64,000 bases of DNA from Hymenobacter perfusus. Lineage in GTDB: Bacteria; Bacteroidota; Bacteroidia; Cytophagales; Hymenobacteraceae. The translations under genes were made by a program, and so were the position numbers. Position 1 is the first letter of the stretch. Every line of letters begins with the position of its first letter. Under the pieces are notes generated by a model. That model made no database searches and was not told where the DNA came from. It saw only the letters and a program-made list of their open reading frames with translations. The stretch lies in assembly GCF_003944765.1 (NCBI RefSeq), contig NZ_RWIU01000005.1:372001-436000 (forward strand), given 5' to 3'. This document shows positions 1 through 11,277 of this stretch, piece by piece.

Positions 1-1
1 T

Positions 2-1243
2 GAGAACAACTACAACATCCGCCTTTCGCGGCAGGATGTGCGCGTGGCCGAGAACAACGTGACGCGCGGCAACGCCGGGCAGCTGCCGGTGGTAAACGGC
101 AACTTCACCCGCACCTTCAACCGCAACAACGTGCGGCAGGAATCCTCTAGCCGGCCCGAGCCCAGCATTGCCAACGGAGCCAAATCGAACGGCCTGAATG
201 CCAACGTAGCGGCCACCTGGACCATTTTTGATGGCTTCGGGATGTTCATTGCCTATGACCGGTTGCAGGCGTTGGAGCAGAGTCAGCAGCAGCTTACGCG
301 GGCTACCGTGGAGGAAACCGTGGCCGGCATCACCGACGCCTACTTTGTAGTAGTGCGCGAGTCGGGTAAGATCAACTCCATTGAGGAAGCCCTGAAAATC
401 GGCCAGGCCCGCATCGACCTGACCCAGGCCCGGGTGGACGTGGGCGTGGCGGCCAAGGTGGAGGTGCTGACCGCCCGCGTGGATTACAACGCCGACCGCT
501 CCATCCTCATCCAGCAGCAGGAAGCCTTGCAGACGGCGAAAATTTCGCTCAATAACCTGCTGGGCCGCAACCCCAACCTCAACTTCCAGCCCCAGGACTC
601 CATCGTGGTAGCCCAGGATTTGCAGCGCGACGCCGTGCTCCAGTCCATCCGCCAGAACAACCCGCGTTTGCAACAGGCCCGCACCAACACTGAGGTGGCC
701 ACCTACGACCGGAAACTGGTGCGCGCCTCCCGCTTCCCGCAAATCGGCCTGACTTCGGGCTACGGCCTGAACCGCAACATCAACGGGGCCGCCTTTTTCG
801 GCACCCAGCTGGTCACCAACACAAGCCGCCAGTTCGGCTTAAACTACGGCGTGGTAGCCTCGGTGCCCATTTTTGATGGCTTCAACCGCACCCGCCTAGA
901 GCAGAACGCCCGCATTGTGGAGGAGCAAAGCCAGCTGCAACTCGACCAGACCCAGCTCCAGCTGGATGCCGAAGCCGAGCAGGCCTGGGCCCAGTACCGG
1001 AACCGTTTGCAGCTGCTGGAGCTGGAAGAATCCAACATCCTGCTGGCCCGCGAAAACGTGGCCATTGCCCTGGAACGCTACCGCCTGGGCCTGCTCACGC
1101 CCCTGGACCTGCGGGTGGCCCAGCGCACCCAGCTGGATGCCGAAGTGCGGCTGCTGGATATTCGCTACCAGGCTAAACAGGCCGAAATCGTCCTCCGTCG
1201 CCTCAGCAGCGGCCTGGTGCAGGAAGGCAACAAAACCCCGTAG
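2..1243 (+). CDS. TolC-family outer membrane efflux channel, 5' truncated by window edge
   Basis: The frame is open from base 2, so the N-terminus lies outside the window; about 413 residues remain. TolC proteins form a trimeric outer-membrane barrel with a periplasmic helical tunnel that exports substrates from RND or ABC pumps. The visible part shows two internally similar halves with long Gln/Ala/Arg/Leu-rich helices (for example ARIDLTQARVDVG and LALERYRLG-type stretches) and the strand-like segment YGVVASVPIFDGFNRTRLEQ typical of the family. The pump and adaptor it serves are presumably upstream, outside the window; the metal-efflux operon at 3.3-9.9 kb has its own TolC. A hairpin terminator and one copy of the dispersed palindromic repeat follow the stop. 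Confidence 0.9.
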   Translation, partial: ENNYNIRLSRQDVRVAENNVTRGNAGQLPVVNGNFTRTFNRNNVRQESSSRPEPSIANGAKSNGLNANVAATWTIFDGFGMFIAYDRLQALEQSQQQLTRATVEETVAGITDAYFVVVRESGKINSIEEALKIGQARIDLTQARVDVGVAAKVEVLTARVDYNADRSILIQQQEALQTAKISLNNLLGRNPNLNFQPQDSIVVAQDLQRDAVLQSIRQNNPRLQQARTNTEVATYDRKLVRASRFPQIGLTSGYGLNRNINGAAFFGTQLVTNTSRQFGLNYGVVASVPIFDGFNRTRLEQNARIVEEQSQLQLDQTQLQLDAEAEQAWAQYRNRLQLLELEESNILLARENVAIALERYRLGLLTPLDLRVAQRTQLDAEVRLLDIRYQAKQAEIVLRRLSSGLVQEGNKTP

Positions 1244-1245
1244 TG

Positions 1246-1284
1246 CTCCGGTCCGGCAGCTGCAAGCTGTCGGGCCGGTTGTCG
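1246..1284 (+). repeat. Dispersed palindromic repeat family A, copy 1 (reverse orientation)
   Basis: The stretch begins 3 bases after the tolC stop and contains the core tcgggccggttg preceded by ccggtccgg. Its reverse complement matches the element also found at 8.5 kb (two arms), 47.9 kb and 57.7 kb. It lies between genes, as do all other copies. Confidence 0.7.
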
Positions 1285-1310
1285 TTTGGGTTATTTGAAC
1301 GACGGAATAG

Positions 1311-1348
1311 AACCACCCCGGCCCCAACAGGTCGGGGCGGTTGCTTTT
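1311..1348 (+). terminator. Rho-independent-type hairpin after tolC
   Basis: Arms aaccaccccggcc and ggtcggggcggtt are separated by a short loop and followed by gctttt. It lies about 70 bases after the TolC stop on the same strand. Confidence 0.6.
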
Positions 1349-1492
1349 GGGCGGTGGGCGGAGCCGTTCAGATAAAAAAAACAGGGGTTCGGAGAGGAAG
1401 CACCCCAGTCGGGCGAAGGGTTACGGAAGGCGCAGAACGGCCCCGTAGCTTTGAGGCATCAACAACCCCAGACACCTCTTCACCTGCTGTAT

Positions 1493-1678
1493 ATGCTCGC
1501 TCGCCTCCTGAAACTCAGCCTCGTTTTGTTCGTTCTTTCGTTCTGTGTTTCGGCCCCGGCTGAAGCCCACGACCTGTTCGACCGGCGCTGGTTGCCTACG
1601 GTGAAGGCGAAGATGAAAGGCCAGCACCACGTACACCGCCCCAACTACCGCCGTTTCCGGGCTTACCGCCAGTACTAA
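1493..1678 (+). CDS. Small secreted protein of unknown function, 61 aa
   Basis: The 61-residue product starts with a clear Sec signal peptide (MLARLLKLSLVLFVLSFCVS then APAEA with a cut before HDLFDRRW). The mature part is only about 36 residues, very basic and rich in His, Arg and Tyr (KMKGQHHVHRPNYRRFRAY). The ATG at 1493 was preferred over a TTG at 1451 because it places the signal peptide at the N-terminus. A strong terminator follows directly. No family is recognised; a periplasmic or surface-attached basic peptide is all that can be said. Confidence 0.55.
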   Translation: MLARLLKLSLVLFVLSFCVSAPAEAHDLFDRRWLPTVKAKMKGQHHVHRPNYRRFRAYRQY

Positions 1679-1722
1679 CCAGCAGCCGGCTCCCTTCAAC
1701 GCAGCCGTACCCGCCCCAAAAA

Positions 1723-1781
1723 AGCCCGCCGTCCCGGCCCGCGCTACCAGTCTGGTAAGCAGCGGGCCGGGACGGCGGGCT
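1723..1781. terminator. Strong bidirectional terminator between convergent genes
   Basis: Perfect 20-base arms starting agcccgccgtcccgg (1723-1742) and its complement (1762-1781) enclose a loop that itself pairs (taccag/ctggta). It is flanked by an A-run on the left and ttt on the right, between a plus-strand gene ending at 1678 and a minus-strand gene ending at 1799. Confidence 0.85.
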
Positions 1782-1798
1782 TTCGGGCAGTAAGCTGC

Positions 1799-3070
1799 TT
1801 ACTGCGGCTTCAGCGCCTTAAGCTGCTCCAGGGCCTCGATGGTGGCTTTACGGTTGTCCTTTTCCTTCTCGTCCTCATCCACCGGCTCGCGGGTAGTAGG
1901 TGTGCTGAAAAAGGCCAGAATGTGCTGCTGCTGCGAAGTCGTAAGGTTTTCGAACTTCTTGTCGGCCAGCTTGCGCAGCCACTCGCCGTAGGTTTCGTCG
2001 GTCAGGGCATACTCGCCGAGTTTGGTGGGCTTACCGGTGTCGAAGTCGGCGTTGGGCAGCGTGGGGCGTTGGGTGGCAAGGGTGTCACGGGGTTCTTTTT
2101 CTACCAAAGCACAGTAGTTATTCATCACCGTGCGGAAGCTGGCCCGAAACAGCGCCTGCGCTTCGGGCGTGGGCGTTTTGAAGGCGAAAGGCTTGAGCGG
2201 GCCGATTTTGGGCAGTACCCGCACGAAGTACGAGAGCACCCGCGCCCCGGTGCCGGGGTGGTCGTAGCCGCTGCCGTACCGTTTCTGGTACTCCTCCTCG
2301 CTTTCCTTATACACATATTCGCGGCGGCGGGCCTGGGGGCTCACCTTGCGGATTTCCTTTTTCTGCGACTGCCACGCGGCCCGACTGGCAATCGGAATGA
2401 GGCTGCGCACGGCAAACCGAAACGACGCCACCGACAAATCCACGTTGAAAATCACCTGGCCCAGCTCCATACCGTACGTTTTCAGGAAGGCCCGCTCCAG
2501 CACCGGCTTGCTCACCTGAAACCCGATGCTGCGCTGGTATTCGGCGGTGCGGTAGCGGCCGGCCGCCACCTGCATTACATCGAAGGCAAACTCCAGTTGG
2601 GTGTGCTGAATAGGCGCTTCCTCGTAGGTGATACTATTGCCGAATTTGGCTTGCAGCTCAGGGTACACGCGGGGCATGGCGCGGTTGGTGCCTTCGGGGT
2701 GGCCGCTGAGGTCGGCTGCGTAGTGGGCCAGCGCGCCCAAAGCAAAGGCGTACTCGTTGCGGTTATGGGCCTCATCGAGCAGATTGCGCACAAAGTCGCC
2801 GGAGCGGACGTAGTGGGTGAGGTTGGTGAACAGTTCGGAGCCGAACGGGTAGTAGCCCATATCCTGCAGAATGGAGCCGCCGTAAGCAAAGCTCTTGGCC
2901 TCGATGAGCTGGTCGTCGGAGGCGCCGGGGTAGCGTTGTTGCAACAGCTGCACCATGCACCGCTGCCAGCACGAATCCACATTGGCCTGGTGGGTGAGTA
3001 CTGAATAGGCCGAAGCCGGGCGCGCAGACAAGCCCAGCAGGACCACCACGACTACAATCCATTTCCACAT
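1799..3070 (-). CDS. Zinc-dependent phospholipase C family protein (secreted)
   Basis: The product of 423 residues begins with a signal peptide (MWKWIVVVVVLLGLSARPASA, then YSVLTHQANVDSCW). The first 200 residues resemble the Zn-dependent PLC fold (PF00882): N-terminal HQ, then YAYGGSILQDMGYYPFG-like segment, HYVRSGDF, and NEYAFALGALAHYAADLSGH, whose spaced His and Asp residues are the usual zinc ligands. The C-terminal half is a less recognisable helical extension ending in a Lys/Glu-rich tail. The family is predicted to act on phospholipids outside the cytoplasm; the substrate here is unknown. The start at 3070 was chosen over an upstream one at 3166 because it gives a proper signal peptide. 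Confidence 0.8.
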   Translation of the reverse strand: MWKWIVVVVVLLGLSARPASAYSVLTHQANVDSCWQRCMVQLLQQRYPGASDDQLIEAKSFAYGGSILQDMGYYPFGSELFTNLTHYVRSGDFVRNLLDEAHNRNEYAFALGALAHYAADLSGHPEGTNRAMPRVYPELQAKFGNSITYEEAPIQHTQLEFAFDVMQVAAGRYRTAEYQRSIGFQVSKPVLERAFLKTYGMELGQVIFNVDLSVASFRFAVRSLIPIASRAAWQSQKKEIRKVSPQARRREYVYKESEEEYQKRYGSGYDHPGTGARVLSYFVRVLPKIGPLKPFAFKTPTPEAQALFRASFRTVMNNYCALVEKEPRDTLATQRPTLPNADFDTGKPTKLGEYALTDETYGEWLRKLADKKFENLTTSQQQHILAFFSTPTTREPVDEDEKEKDNRKATIEALEQLKALKPQ

Positions 3071-3317
3071 ACGCAAAAGCACCCGGCCGGGCGCATAAGC
3101 TCTGCCGTGGGTGCCAACACGTACGCACGGCCTACGGCCGTGGTTGTTACGCTGGTGTAGGTACATGGGTTAGCCCTTGATCCAATACTTGCTCCTGCGG
3201 TCAATTCACCGGTTTTTAGGGCGTGACCCTATTCGATTTTTCGCCTCACCTGAATTCAGACCGGTTCCAAATTTCTGCTTGAATGGGGTTTTCTGCCTGA
3301 TTCCGCAGTTTGGCTCC

Positions 3318-3325
3318 TACCTTTG
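3318..3325 (+). promoter_or_regulatory. Bacteroidota -7 promoter element before the metal-efflux operon
   Basis: TACCTTTG matches the TAnnTTTG consensus of the Bacteroidota primary sigma factor. It ends 5 bases before the ATG of the first operon gene, so transcription would begin at or next to the start codon, giving a leaderless mRNA. No good -33 TTG is seen at the usual distance. Confidence 0.5.
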
Positions 3326-3330
3326 CTATC

Positions 3331-3747
3331 ATGAAACCGGTGGTAGCCTTCCTTCTGGGACTCCTGATGCTCGTGAGCGGCCTCGTGCCCCAGAACGACC
3401 TCTCGGAATTGGGCAAATTGCCCGAGCTGGCGGGGCACTACCGCTACCACCGCGCCCTGGCGGGCGGCCACCTCTCGCCGCTGGCGTTTCTGGCGCTGCA
3501 CTACGGCCCCCACGGCACCGACCACCGCCGGCACCCCTACTCCCAGCGCGATGCTCAGGACCACCACAAGCTTCCGCTGGAGCAACACCACCACGACTGC
3601 GTGATGGTTAGCTTCGTGCTGCCGGCCGGACGCGTGGCCTTGCCCCCGCGCCCCCGCACCTGGCCCGTCGCCGCCTACCGCGTGGCACCCGGCCCGCTGT
3701 ACGCCTTCTGCGTCAGCAACCCGCTGCTCCAGCCGCCCCGAGCGTAG
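3331..3747 (+). CDS. His-rich small secreted protein, first gene of the metal-efflux operon
   Basis: The 138-residue product has an N-terminal hydrophobic signal (MKPVVAFLLGLLMLVSGLVP). The mature part is unusually rich in His: HYRYHRA, HYGPHGTDHRRHP, DHHK and QHHHDC, the last pairing three His with a Cys. It ends in a Pro/Arg-rich tail. It precedes a CusA/CzcA pump gene by 241 bases, and short His-rich proteins at this place are common in Bacteroidota heavy-metal operons, so a periplasmic metal-binding or metal-presenting role is likely but inferred. The ATG at 3331 was chosen over a start at 3310 because of the signal peptide. Confidence 0.7.
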   Translation: MKPVVAFLLGLLMLVSGLVPQNDLSELGKLPELAGHYRYHRALAGGHLSPLAFLALHYGPHGTDHRRHPYSQRDAQDHHKLPLEQHHHDCVMVSFVLPAGRVALPPRPRTWPVAAYRVAPGPLYAFCVSNPLLQPPRA

Positions 3748-3825
3748 CTACCTGAAGTCCCCGGGCGCAGTGCGCCCCGCCGCTTCCCGTAGTCTTTCCG
3801 CTCATTCCGCTGGCTTCACTATGTA

Positions 3826-3966
3826 GAGTAGTGAGTAGTTGGTATTGAGTATTTAGTACTGGGTATTGTGTGTTGAAAATCGAACGGCACTAGCTATTCC
3901 ATACTCAATACCCACTACTCCATACCCACTACTCCATACCCAATACTCCATACCCAATACTCACTA
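3826..3966. repeat. Imperfect foldback with 14-15 bp tandem units upstream of cusA
   Basis: The right part (3897-3966) is a minisatellite of units like ccatacccactact and ccatacccaatact. The left part (3826-3867) is an imperfect reverse complement (tagtgagtagttggtattga and gggtattg). The purine-rich and pyrimidine-rich arms can fold back over about 40 bases. The block ends 22 bases before the pump start codon, so it would lie in the operon mRNA leader of that gene. Confidence 0.75.
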
Positions 3967-3988
3967 GCCGGCGGCAACCCATTTTCCT

Positions 3989-7150
<3,162 letters not shown>

Positions 7151-7162
7151 TCCCGAGTGGTG

Positions 7163-7249
7163 TTGAGGCGCGACCCTGCGCGTCTGTCGGCAGAACGATA
7201 CCACCTGCCCACAGCCGCTCAACGGGAAGACGCGCAGTGTCGCATCTCC
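7163..7249. repeat. Palindromic element between pump and channel genes
   Basis: The 16-base arms 7170-7185 (gcgaccctgcgcgtct) and 7228-7243 are reverse complements with one mismatch, separated by about 42 bases. It fills most of the 120-base gap between the two operon genes and could act as an mRNA processing or stability structure. Confidence 0.6.
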
Positions 7250-7270
7250 ACATGCTGACTTTCATTTCCC

Positions 7271-8515
7271 ATGAAATACTTTCTGTTCATTCTGCTGATT
7301 CTCCCCTGTTTTACCCAGGCCCAGACCACGCCCCGCACGCTGCCGCCACCCGCCCCGGCGGCCCCGCCCGGCGGGCCGCTTACTCTCACGCAGGCGCTCC
7401 AAACCGGCCTCGGCCAGAGCCTGCTGGTGCAAACCGGCGCGCTGGAAATTGAGCGCCAGCGCGCTTTGGCCCGCACCGGCTACGACCTGCCCCGCACGGT
7501 GGTGGACTATCAGGTGGGCCAGATTTCGGGCCCTTTGCGCGACCAAAGCTTCAACATAGTGCAGCAGTCGGCCCTGCCGGGGCTGTACCGGGCGCAGCGC
7601 CAGCTGCTGGAGGGCCAGGTGCTCACGGCCGAGCAGCGGGTGCGCCAACAGCGCCGTGAGCTGGGCCGCAGCATCCGCGGTACCTACTACGAGCTACTGC
7701 TGAGCTACCGTCGCGCCGCCTTGCTGCGCCGCCAAGACAGCCTGTACCAGCGCGCCGCCCGGGCCGCCCGCATCCGCTACCAGACCGGCGAAACCAACCG
7801 ACTGGAGCAAGTATCGGCCGAGGCGCGGCGGCTGGAGCTGCGCAACCGACTGGCCGGAGTGCTCACCGAGCAGCAGGTGCAGCGGCAGCGGCTGGGCGTG
7901 CTCCTGAACCTGGGCCGCCCCGCCGACATCGACACGACCACCCTACCGGCCGTAGCCCTGCTGCCCGCCGATACAGCCGGCCTCTCGGCCGCCACCAATC
8001 CCACCCTGGCCCTGCTGGAACAGGAAGTGGATGTAAGCCGCCGCCAGACCCGCGTGGAGCAGCTGCGCCGTCTGCCTGATATACGCCTGGGCTATTTTAC
8101 CCAAACCATCAACAAGGAAAACGGCTTTCACGTGGCTCAGGCCGGCGTGGCGGTGCCGCTGCTGGGCGGCGTGCAGAAGTCGCGCATTCAGGCTTCCCGC
8201 TTGGGTGAGCAGGCCGCCGAAGCCCAGCTCCGCTATGCCACCACCCAGCTCGACGGGCAGCTGGCGGGCTTGCGCCAACTGCTGACCCGCGCCCGCGCTT
8301 CGCTCACGTACTACGAAACCACAGCCCTGCCTCAGGCCCGACTGATTCTGGATACGGCCGAGAAAAGCTTCCGGGCCGGCGACGTGGAATACGTGGAGTA
8401 CGTGGTGAATACGGAGCCGGCCTGGCAGATTCGGGCCGCTTACCTGGACCAGCTGCGCCAGTACAACGAGCTGGCCCTCGACCTGCTCACCCTCACCGGA
8501 GCCGACACCCAATAA
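7271..8515 (+). CDS. TolC/CzcC-family outer membrane channel of the metal-efflux operon
   Basis: The 414-residue product starts with a signal peptide (MKYFLFILLILPCFTQAQ) followed by a Pro/Ala linker. The mature protein has the two-fold repeat of long helices of TolC-like channels, including LEQVSAEARRLELRNRL and a second-repeat segment around FHVAQAGVAVPLLGGVQKS, where the family's beta hairpin lies. The C-terminus (VEYVEYVVNTEPAWQIRAAY) is typical of the CzcC/CusC branch. It would be the outer-membrane exit of the RND complex encoded by its neighbours. It sits 120 bases after the pump gene. Confidence 0.88.
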   Translation: MKYFLFILLILPCFTQAQTTPRTLPPPAPAAPPGGPLTLTQALQTGLGQSLLVQTGALEIERQRALARTGYDLPRTVVDYQVGQISGPLRDQSFNIVQQSALPGLYRAQRQLLEGQVLTAEQRVRQQRRELGRSIRGTYYELLLSYRRAALLRRQDSLYQRAARAARIRYQTGETNRLEQVSAEARRLELRNRLAGVLTEQQVQRQRLGVLLNLGRPADIDTTTLPAVALLPADTAGLSAATNPTLALLEQEVDVSRRQTRVEQLRRLPDIRLGYFTQTINKENGFHVAQAGVAVPLLGGVQKSRIQASRLGEQAAEAQLRYATTQLDGQLAGLRQLLTRARASLTYYETTALPQARLILDTAEKSFRAGDVEYVEYVVNTEPAWQIRAAYLDQLRQYNELALDLLTLTGADTQ

Positions 8516-8524
8516 GTCAGCCCA

Positions 8525-8641
8525 ACCCGGTCCGGTGGCTGGAAGCCGTCGGGCCGGTTGACGTAAGCTGATGTTGTGACTTCAGCTGACGGCCTCGTTC
8601 AACCGGCAACCGGCCCGACGGCTTCCAGTCGCCAGACCAGG
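8525..8641. repeat. Dispersed palindromic repeat family A, inverted pair (copies 2 and 3)
   Basis: Two oppositely oriented copies of the about 50-base element face each other. The left arm starts ccggtccggtggctggaag, and the right arm includes aaccggcccgacggcttcc. The reverse complement of the left arm matches the single copies at 47.9 and 57.7 kb over about 50 bases. It occupies the gap between the channel and adaptor genes. Confidence 0.8.
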
Positions 8642-8689
8642 ACGCCTCTTCCCATTCAGCCTTCTGGCTGTCCCTCTACTGTAGATTTC

Positions 8690-9853
8690 ATGAAACCAAC
8701 GTATTTTCTGCTGATTGCCGCGCTGCTGACAGCCTGCGGCTCCGACAAATCCACCGAAACTGAAGCCGCAGCCCCGCCGGCAGCCCCGACCCCACCACCC
8801 AACCCTGAGGTGGTGCAGATCAGCCCCACCCAACTGCAGGCCACCGGGCTGGAAACGGGGTCTTTCGTCTGGAAAAACATGACCACCGACGTGCAGGCCA
8901 ATGGCAGCATCGACGTGCCGCCTCAGAACCGGGCCTCGGTATCGGCCGTGATGGGCGGGTACGTGCAGAGCGTGGCCGTGCTGCCGGGTCAGCAGGTGGC
9001 CCGCGGTGGCGTAGTGGCCGTGCTGCGCCACCCCGATTACCTCAAACTCCAGCAGGAATACCTGCAAAGCAAGGCCCGCGTGCGGTTTCTGGAGCAGGAG
9101 CTGAAACGCCAGCAAACCCTCGATGCCGAGGACTTGGGGGCCAAGCGCAAGCTCCAGCAGGCCCAGAGCGAATATACCTCGGAGCAGGCACTATTGCGTT
9201 CTACCGCTGGCCAATTGCGCATGTTGGGCCTGTCGATGGCGAGCCTGGACCGAGGCGAGATTTCGCCCACCGTGCCGCTGGTATCGCCCATCAAGGGCTA
9301 CGTGAAGGCCGTGAACATCAACCCCGGGCAGTTTGTGAACCCCCAGGACGTGCTGGTAGAAGTGGTGGACCGCTCCGACCTGCACCTGGAGCTGAAAGTG
9401 TTTGAGCGGGATATTGCCCGGGTGAAAATCGGTCAGCGCATCCTGTTCAAGATTCCCAGCCGGGGCTCCAACGAGGATATGGCGGCCCGCGTGTTTCTGG
9501 TGGGCCGGGCCTTCAACGACGATGGCCGCACGGTGAGCGTACATGCCCACCTAGAACCCGAGCGCGCCGACGTGCTGCCGGGGCAGTACGTGGCCGCCCA
9601 CATCCAGACGGCCGGAGCCCGCCAGCGCACCGTACCGGAAGATGCGCTGGTGCAGGCCGGCGAATTCAGCTACCTGTTCGCCCAGACCGGCCCCACCACC
9701 TTCCGGCGCTACAAAGTCAAAACCGGGGCCACCGACGCCGGCGACGTCGCCGTTACCCTGCTCGACGCTGGCGCCGATACCACCCGTCTCGTTCGCCACG
9801 GCGCGTATTTCCTTGATGCCGAGCTGAAAAAAGGCCAGGATGCGGAAGAATGA
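8690..9853 (+). CDS. RND efflux periplasmic adaptor lipoprotein, CzcB/CusB-like
   Basis: The 387-residue product begins with a lipoprotein signal (MKPTYFLLIAALLTACG; Cys lipidation site at residue 17), then an acidic Pro/Ala linker. It carries the usual order of the membrane fusion family: a split lipoyl domain (VSAVMGGYVQSVAVLPGQQV and the matching half near VPLVSPIKGYVKAVNINPGQ), an alpha hairpin around residues 110-170, a beta-barrel part (LHLELKVFERDIARVKIG) and a membrane-proximal domain. It connects the RND pump at 3989 with the TolC channel at 7271. The ATG at 8690 gives the lipobox; an upstream in-frame start at 8576 would lie inside the palindromic repeat and is rejected. Confidence 0.9.
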   Translation: MKPTYFLLIAALLTACGSDKSTETEAAAPPAAPTPPPNPEVVQISPTQLQATGLETGSFVWKNMTTDVQANGSIDVPPQNRASVSAVMGGYVQSVAVLPGQQVARGGVVAVLRHPDYLKLQQEYLQSKARVRFLEQELKRQQTLDAEDLGAKRKLQQAQSEYTSEQALLRSTAGQLRMLGLSMASLDRGEISPTVPLVSPIKGYVKAVNINPGQFVNPQDVLVEVVDRSDLHLELKVFERDIARVKIGQRILFKIPSRGSNEDMAARVFLVGRAFNDDGRTVSVHAHLEPERADVLPGQYVAAHIQTAGARQRTVPEDALVQAGEFSYLFAQTGPTTFRRYKVKTGATDAGDVAVTLLDAGADTTRLVRHGAYFLDAELKKGQDAEE

Positions 9854-9933
9854 AAAGCCACTGGCAGACAAGTCCTGATCCTGGCCTGATGTGCTGACTC
9901 AGGGTTGCACGTTGTTTGTTGCAGTCCACAAAG

Positions 9934-9969
9934 AAGCCGGTGATGCATTTTGCACCACCGGCTTTTTAT
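9934..9969. terminator. Bidirectional terminator between czcB-like gene and PAS gene
   Basis: Arms aagccggtg and caccggctt enclose a 13-base loop and are followed by tttatt. It lies between convergent genes ending at 9853 (plus) and 9990 (minus). Confidence 0.7.
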
Positions 9970-9989
9970 TGGCCTTCCGATTCGTTCAT

Positions 9990-11243
9990 CTAGCTGTTCA
10001 GACGCTGACGCAGCTGCTGTACTTCCCGTTCTAGATCAAGTGTCCGGAACATTACTTTAGCTTCCAGGTCGGCGTAGGCGCGTTCCAGCTGGTCCTGGAG
10101 TTGCTTCTGTTCGGTTACATCGGTATTGGTGCCGCACCATCTTACCACTTGGCCGTCCTCGTTACGGACAGGCAGCGCCCGGCTCAGAAACCAGCGGTAC
10201 TCCCCGTCGTGGCGACGGAGCGGAAACGTATCCTCCCAGGTCTGGCCCTGGGCTACGGCCTCGCGGAAGCCGGCGCTAACGGCCTCTACGTAATCAGGAT
10301 GATGCACTTTCTGCCAGCCCCAGCCCACCATCTCTTCCTGCGTAGCACCAGTGAAACGGAACCACCGGTCATTGTACCAGAAGATGGAGCCGGTTTCGTC
10401 GGCCATCCAGGCCAGCTGGGGAATAGCGTTGGCTAGGGTGGTAAAATCCTGTTCCCGCTTCCGCAAAGCCAGCTGCTGCATTTTCTGGTCGTGGATATCA
10501 GTGCAGGTACCAAACCACTTTTCAATTTCGCCGGCCGCGTTGCGCACTGCCACGGCCTGCCCCAGAAACCAGCGGTACTCGCCCTGCTTTGCCTTAAACC
10601 GGTATTCGATTTCGTAAAACTCGCCAGTGGCCAGCGAGTGTCCCCACACCTGCCGGGCCAGTTCCCGGTCGTCGGGGTGCAGCAGATTATTCCACATATC
10701 GGGCCCCACGCTATCCGCCAGAGTGTAGCCGGTGAAATCGGTCCAACGCTGGTTGAAGTAGGTATGGAAGCCCGTAGGGTCAGTAGTCCAGACCAGCTGC
10801 GGAATCAACTCAGCCAGAAAGCTGAAGTCATGCGCTGAGTCGTTGCGACCTTCCGTTTCCCGCAACAGTTCCACGTCGACGGTACTGACAATCCAGTGCT
10901 GCACCTGGCTTTGCTCGTCGAGCTGTGGGTAGCCTGTACTGCGCACCCAGCGGTACTCCCCATCGTGGCGGCGCAGGCGGAACTCGAGTTGGTAAGTACG
11001 GACCGTGGCTACCGCCTGGCTCCATTGCGCGGCAGCACGTTCCTGATCGTCGGGGTGAACCAGCATGAGCCATTGCCTGCTTAGGTTCTGCAGCGTAAGC
11101 CCGCTGAATTTCAGCAGCTGCGGGCTGGCATACGTCAGGCTACCTGTAGCATCGGTAGTGCCCACCATTACCAGCGTGGTATCAATAGGCTGAGAAAAGG
11201 GTTGAGGCTTCAAATCCGGCGTGTCAGAAGTGAGAGGAGCCAT
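9990..11243 (-). CDS. Triple-PAS-domain sensor protein without output domain
   Basis: The 417-residue soluble protein consists of three successive PAS/PAC units (about residues 20-130, 140-260 and 265-380). Each has the PAS core (LVWTTDPTGFHTYFNQRW, LAWMADETGSIFWYNDRWF) and a PAC tail (HDGEYRWF, VRNAAGEIEKWFGTCTDI, VTEQKQLQ). A short coiled coil ends the protein (LERAYADLEAKV ... LEREVQQLRQRL). No kinase, cyclase, GGDEF, phosphatase or DNA-binding domain follows; the stop comes where a histidine kinase would normally begin. It may pass a signal by protein contact. A 119-residue unknown gene lies 34 bases upstream on the same strand and may be co-transcribed. Confidence 0.85.
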   Translation of the reverse strand: MAPLTSDTPDLKPQPFSQPIDTTLVMVGTTDATGSLTYASPQLLKFSGLTLQNLSRQWLMLVHPDDQERAAAQWSQAVATVRTYQLEFRLRRHDGEYRWVRSTGYPQLDEQSQVQHWIVSTVDVELLRETEGRNDSAHDFSFLAELIPQLVWTTDPTGFHTYFNQRWTDFTGYTLADSVGPDMWNNLLHPDDRELARQVWGHSLATGEFYEIEYRFKAKQGEYRWFLGQAVAVRNAAGEIEKWFGTCTDIHDQKMQQLALRKREQDFTTLANAIPQLAWMADETGSIFWYNDRWFRFTGATQEEMVGWGWQKVHHPDYVEAVSAGFREAVAQGQTWEDTFPLRRHDGEYRWFLSRALPVRNEDGQVVRWCGTNTDVTEQKQLQDQLERAYADLEAKVMFRTLDLEREVQQLRQRLNS

Positions 11244-11277
11244 GCGAAAATCGACTGGTTGAGCGGATACGAACGGG

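Noticed and set aside
1243..1563. 106-codon plus-strand frame after tolC
   Set aside because: It crosses a palindromic repeat and a terminator and overlaps the better-supported small secreted protein in another frame.
3826..3966. CRISPR-like array upstream of the pump gene
   Set aside because: The tandem units are contiguous 14-15 bp repeats without spacers of constant length, and no cas genes occur in the window.
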